Of a stretch of 64,000 bases of DNA, positions 62,618-64,000 are shown in pieces. The first letter of the stretch is position 1; every line of letters begins with the position of its first letter. Position numbers and translations under genes: made by a program. This stretch comes from Chryseobacterium koreense CCUG 49689 (lineage in GTDB: Bacteria > Bacteroidota > Bacteroidia > Flavobacteriales > Weeksellaceae): NCBI RefSeq assembly GCF_001045435.1, contig NZ_LFNG01000009.1, positions 1 to 64,000 on the forward strand. The letters are read 5' to 3'. The notes below the pieces were generated by a model that was not told the DNA's origin, searched no databases, and was given only the letters and a program-made list of their open reading frames with translations.

Positions 62618-64000
62618 TCAATTATTTCCGAAGATTTTCCGCATTCTGTTTCTAATTTTGATCAGCCAGGGTTCACGGTAATTTTTGTCTTCTTCAAAAT
62701 AGCCATATCCGTATCCATATCCGTATCCATATCCATAGGAATTTGGCGCTTCAAAGCCATTATACACCAAACCTAGATTTCTAACCTCATGTTTATGATA
62801 TTTTTCGGTGATCATTCTCAGCATATGTTTTTCGGTGTATTGGTGTCGCACCACATAGATACTGGCATCCGCATATTTCATGAGTTCAAAAGGATCTGCT
62901 ACCAAACCCACTGGTGGAGAATCGATGATGATGAAATCGTATAGGTTTTTCAGCTCCTGAAGGAATTTCACATTCCTTTCACCCATCAGCAATTCCGAGG
63001 GGTTTGGCGGTATTGGCCCCGAAGTCGCCACATTGAGATCGGGAATTCTGGTTTGATTAATGATTTGCTGCACCTCCACTTCGCCAGTCAGGTAATTGGA
63101 GATTCCATATTTGTTGTCAATCTTAAAATCGCCGAAAATTTTTGGCTTTCTAAGGTCCATTCCCAAAAGAATGGTTTTTTTGCCACTCAGAGCCAGTACC
63201 GAAGCCAAGTTCATGGACACATAGGTTTTGCCCTCACTTCCAATTGATGAGGTGACCAGTATTATTTTGGATTGGCCATCTTCCTTATGCAGAAACCGAA
63301 GATTGGCCCTCACTCCTCTGAAAGCTTCAGCAACAGATGATCTGGGCTGCTCCAGTACCGTCAGGTTTGTTTCATGCGGATTTTTACCAATTACTCCAAG
63401 CAGAGGGATTCTGGTGGCCTTCAGAAGTTCTTTGATATTCCTGATCCTGTTATCTATCACCACATTGATCCCCAAAATGAGGAGCGGAAGCAGCAGCAAA
63501 CCTCCTATGATCATATATTTTGTTTTCTGCACATCTGGCGCGATGGGAGCTTGCCCCAAATTTTTAGCCGGATCAATCACGGTGATGTCTGATTTGCTGG
63601 TGGCAACCCGGATCTGGGTTTCGTTTTGTTTTGAGAGCAAACTGTTATAGGTGGCCTCAATCATGTTATAACTACGTTCTGCATCCAGGTATCTTCTCTC
63701 CTTTTCCGGATAACTGTTCAAATCAATATTGGATCGGGCAATTTCATGATCTATTCTGGCAATTTCATTATAATAAGTGGTAAAGTAACTTCTGAGCGAG
63801 CTGTGTGAGCTGGATCTTGCCTCGTTGATCAATCGGTTGATTTCCCTCACCGGTTCCGAATTGGGAGTGTATATCAGTTGAAGTTCGCGGCGTTTTGCGT
63901 AAAGGGCTTTTAATTCTGAAATTGTTGCGGTAAATAAACCATCTTCCACTCCTGCCGCGTTGGTGCTGATCATGCGGTCCAGATTTTGGGACGCCAACGA
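62618..64000 (-). CDS. wzc: Wzc-type polysaccharide co-polymerase and tyrosine autokinase, partial
   Basis: The gene runs off the right edge; the 5' part is missing. The visible 460 residues hold a helical periplasmic segment, the Pro-rich second membrane helix (KYMIIGGLLLLPLLILGINV) and the bacterial tyrosine kinase domain. That domain has Walker A TSSIGSEGKTYVSMN, Walker A' GMDLRKPKIF and Walker B DFIIIDSPPVG. The C-terminal Tyr cluster is (GY)6 followed by FEEDKNYREPW. Such proteins control capsule or exopolysaccharide chain length through cycles of Tyr phosphorylation. No biosynthesis genes are visible downstream. Confidence 0.93.
   Translation of the reverse strand, partial: SLASQNLDRMISTNAAGVEDGLFTATISELKALYAKRRELQLIYTPNSEPVREINRLINEARSSSHSSLRSYFTTYYNEIARIDHEIARSNIDLNSYPEKERRYLDAERSYNMIEATYNSLLSKQNETQIRVATSKSDITVIDPAKNLGQAPIAPDVQKTKYMIIGGLLLLPLLILGINVVIDNRIRNIKELLKATRIPLLGVIGKNPHETNLTVLEQPRSSVAEAFRGVRANLRFLHKEDGQSKIILVTSSIGSEGKTYVSMNLASVLALSGKKTILLGMDLRKPKIFGDFKIDNKYGISNYLTGEVEVQQIINQTRIPDLNVATSGPIPPNPSELLMGERNVKFLQELKNLYDFIIIDSPPVGLVADPFELMKYADASIYVVRHQYTEKHMLRMITEKYHKHEVRNLGLVYNGFEAPNSYGYGYGYGYGYGYFEEDKNYREPWLIKIRNRMRKIFGNN
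62700..62738 (-). repeat. Short tandem repeat encoding the Gly-Tyr run of the kinase tail
   Basis: Six-base units of GGATAT/GGATAC type alternate to encode (GY)6 at the end of the Wzc-like kinase. Units of this kind can slip and change the number of phosphorylatable Tyr in multiples of one without breaking the frame. Confidence 0.7.

Overview
This window comes from the chromosome of a member of the Bacteroidota, most likely a flavobacterium of the Chryseobacterium/Kaistella kind (Weeksellaceae). The evidence is the gene families (DUF4292, DUF4254, DUF2851, DUF3276/PUR, DUF6089/PorG, BshA/BshB1), the near absence of Shine-Dalgarno sequences, and repeated use of the Bacteroidota -7 promoter box TAnnTTTG. 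The genus is an inference; no rRNA or marker comparison was possible.

Bases 1 to about 28,590 are an accessory metal-resistance island. The left edge is an IS21-family element (istA plus the start of istB, which carries an in-frame stop). It sits against a tyrosine recombinase gene that has lost its N-terminal part. Two metal modules follow. Module 1 (3.3-18.2 kb) is a copper/silver operon: a small Cys-rich leader protein, a YHS/TRASH-like lipoprotein, a DUF3347 lipoprotein, a CusA-type RND pump split into two adjacent reading frames, a TolC-type channel, two adaptors, a haem-binding-type protein, a DUF305 membrane protein, a CPH-type P1B ATPase and a very large multicopper oxidase. Six copies of the short heavy-metal-binding motif CPMHP-x(n)-CPxCGM are spread over four of its proteins. 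Module 2 (18.3-27.9 kb) is visibly more AT-rich and looks like a zinc/cadmium/cobalt system: a second Cys-rich leader protein, a CzcA pump fused to a TolC channel, an adaptor, a ZIP transporter, a Fur-family regulator and a CPC-type P1B ATPase. It ends in a frameshifted relic of the 3' end of a second multicopper oxidase, so module 2 lies between two diverged copies of the same gene end.

From about 28.6 kb onward the sequence is ordinary core genome: an SDR oxidoreductase, an M16 protease, dihydroorotase, then a long plus-strand run (flippase, dUTPase, nucleotidyltransferase, DUF4292, EnvC, TatA, DUF4254, a lipoprotein, GTP cyclohydrolase II). Next come a nucleoside phosphorylase, a GH3 glycosidase, bacillithiol genes bshA and bshB1, a YidE-type transporter, a nusB-DUF1573-yajC block, an ABC exporter, a PUR-domain protein and tRNA-His. 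The right end is envelope assembly on the minus strand: PorG-like protein, UppS, BamA, two Skp/OmpH chaperones, a thioesterase, an RfbD-like reductase, and at the edge a partial Wzc-type tyrosine kinase.

The observations most worth following are the precise split of the CusA pump between membrane helices 4 and 5, the paired Cys-rich leader proteins that share a 13-base promoter block and an IWxPPxxG tail, the multicopper oxidase with three metal-binding modules plus a C-terminal CopB-like barrel, and the oxidase relic bracketing module 2.
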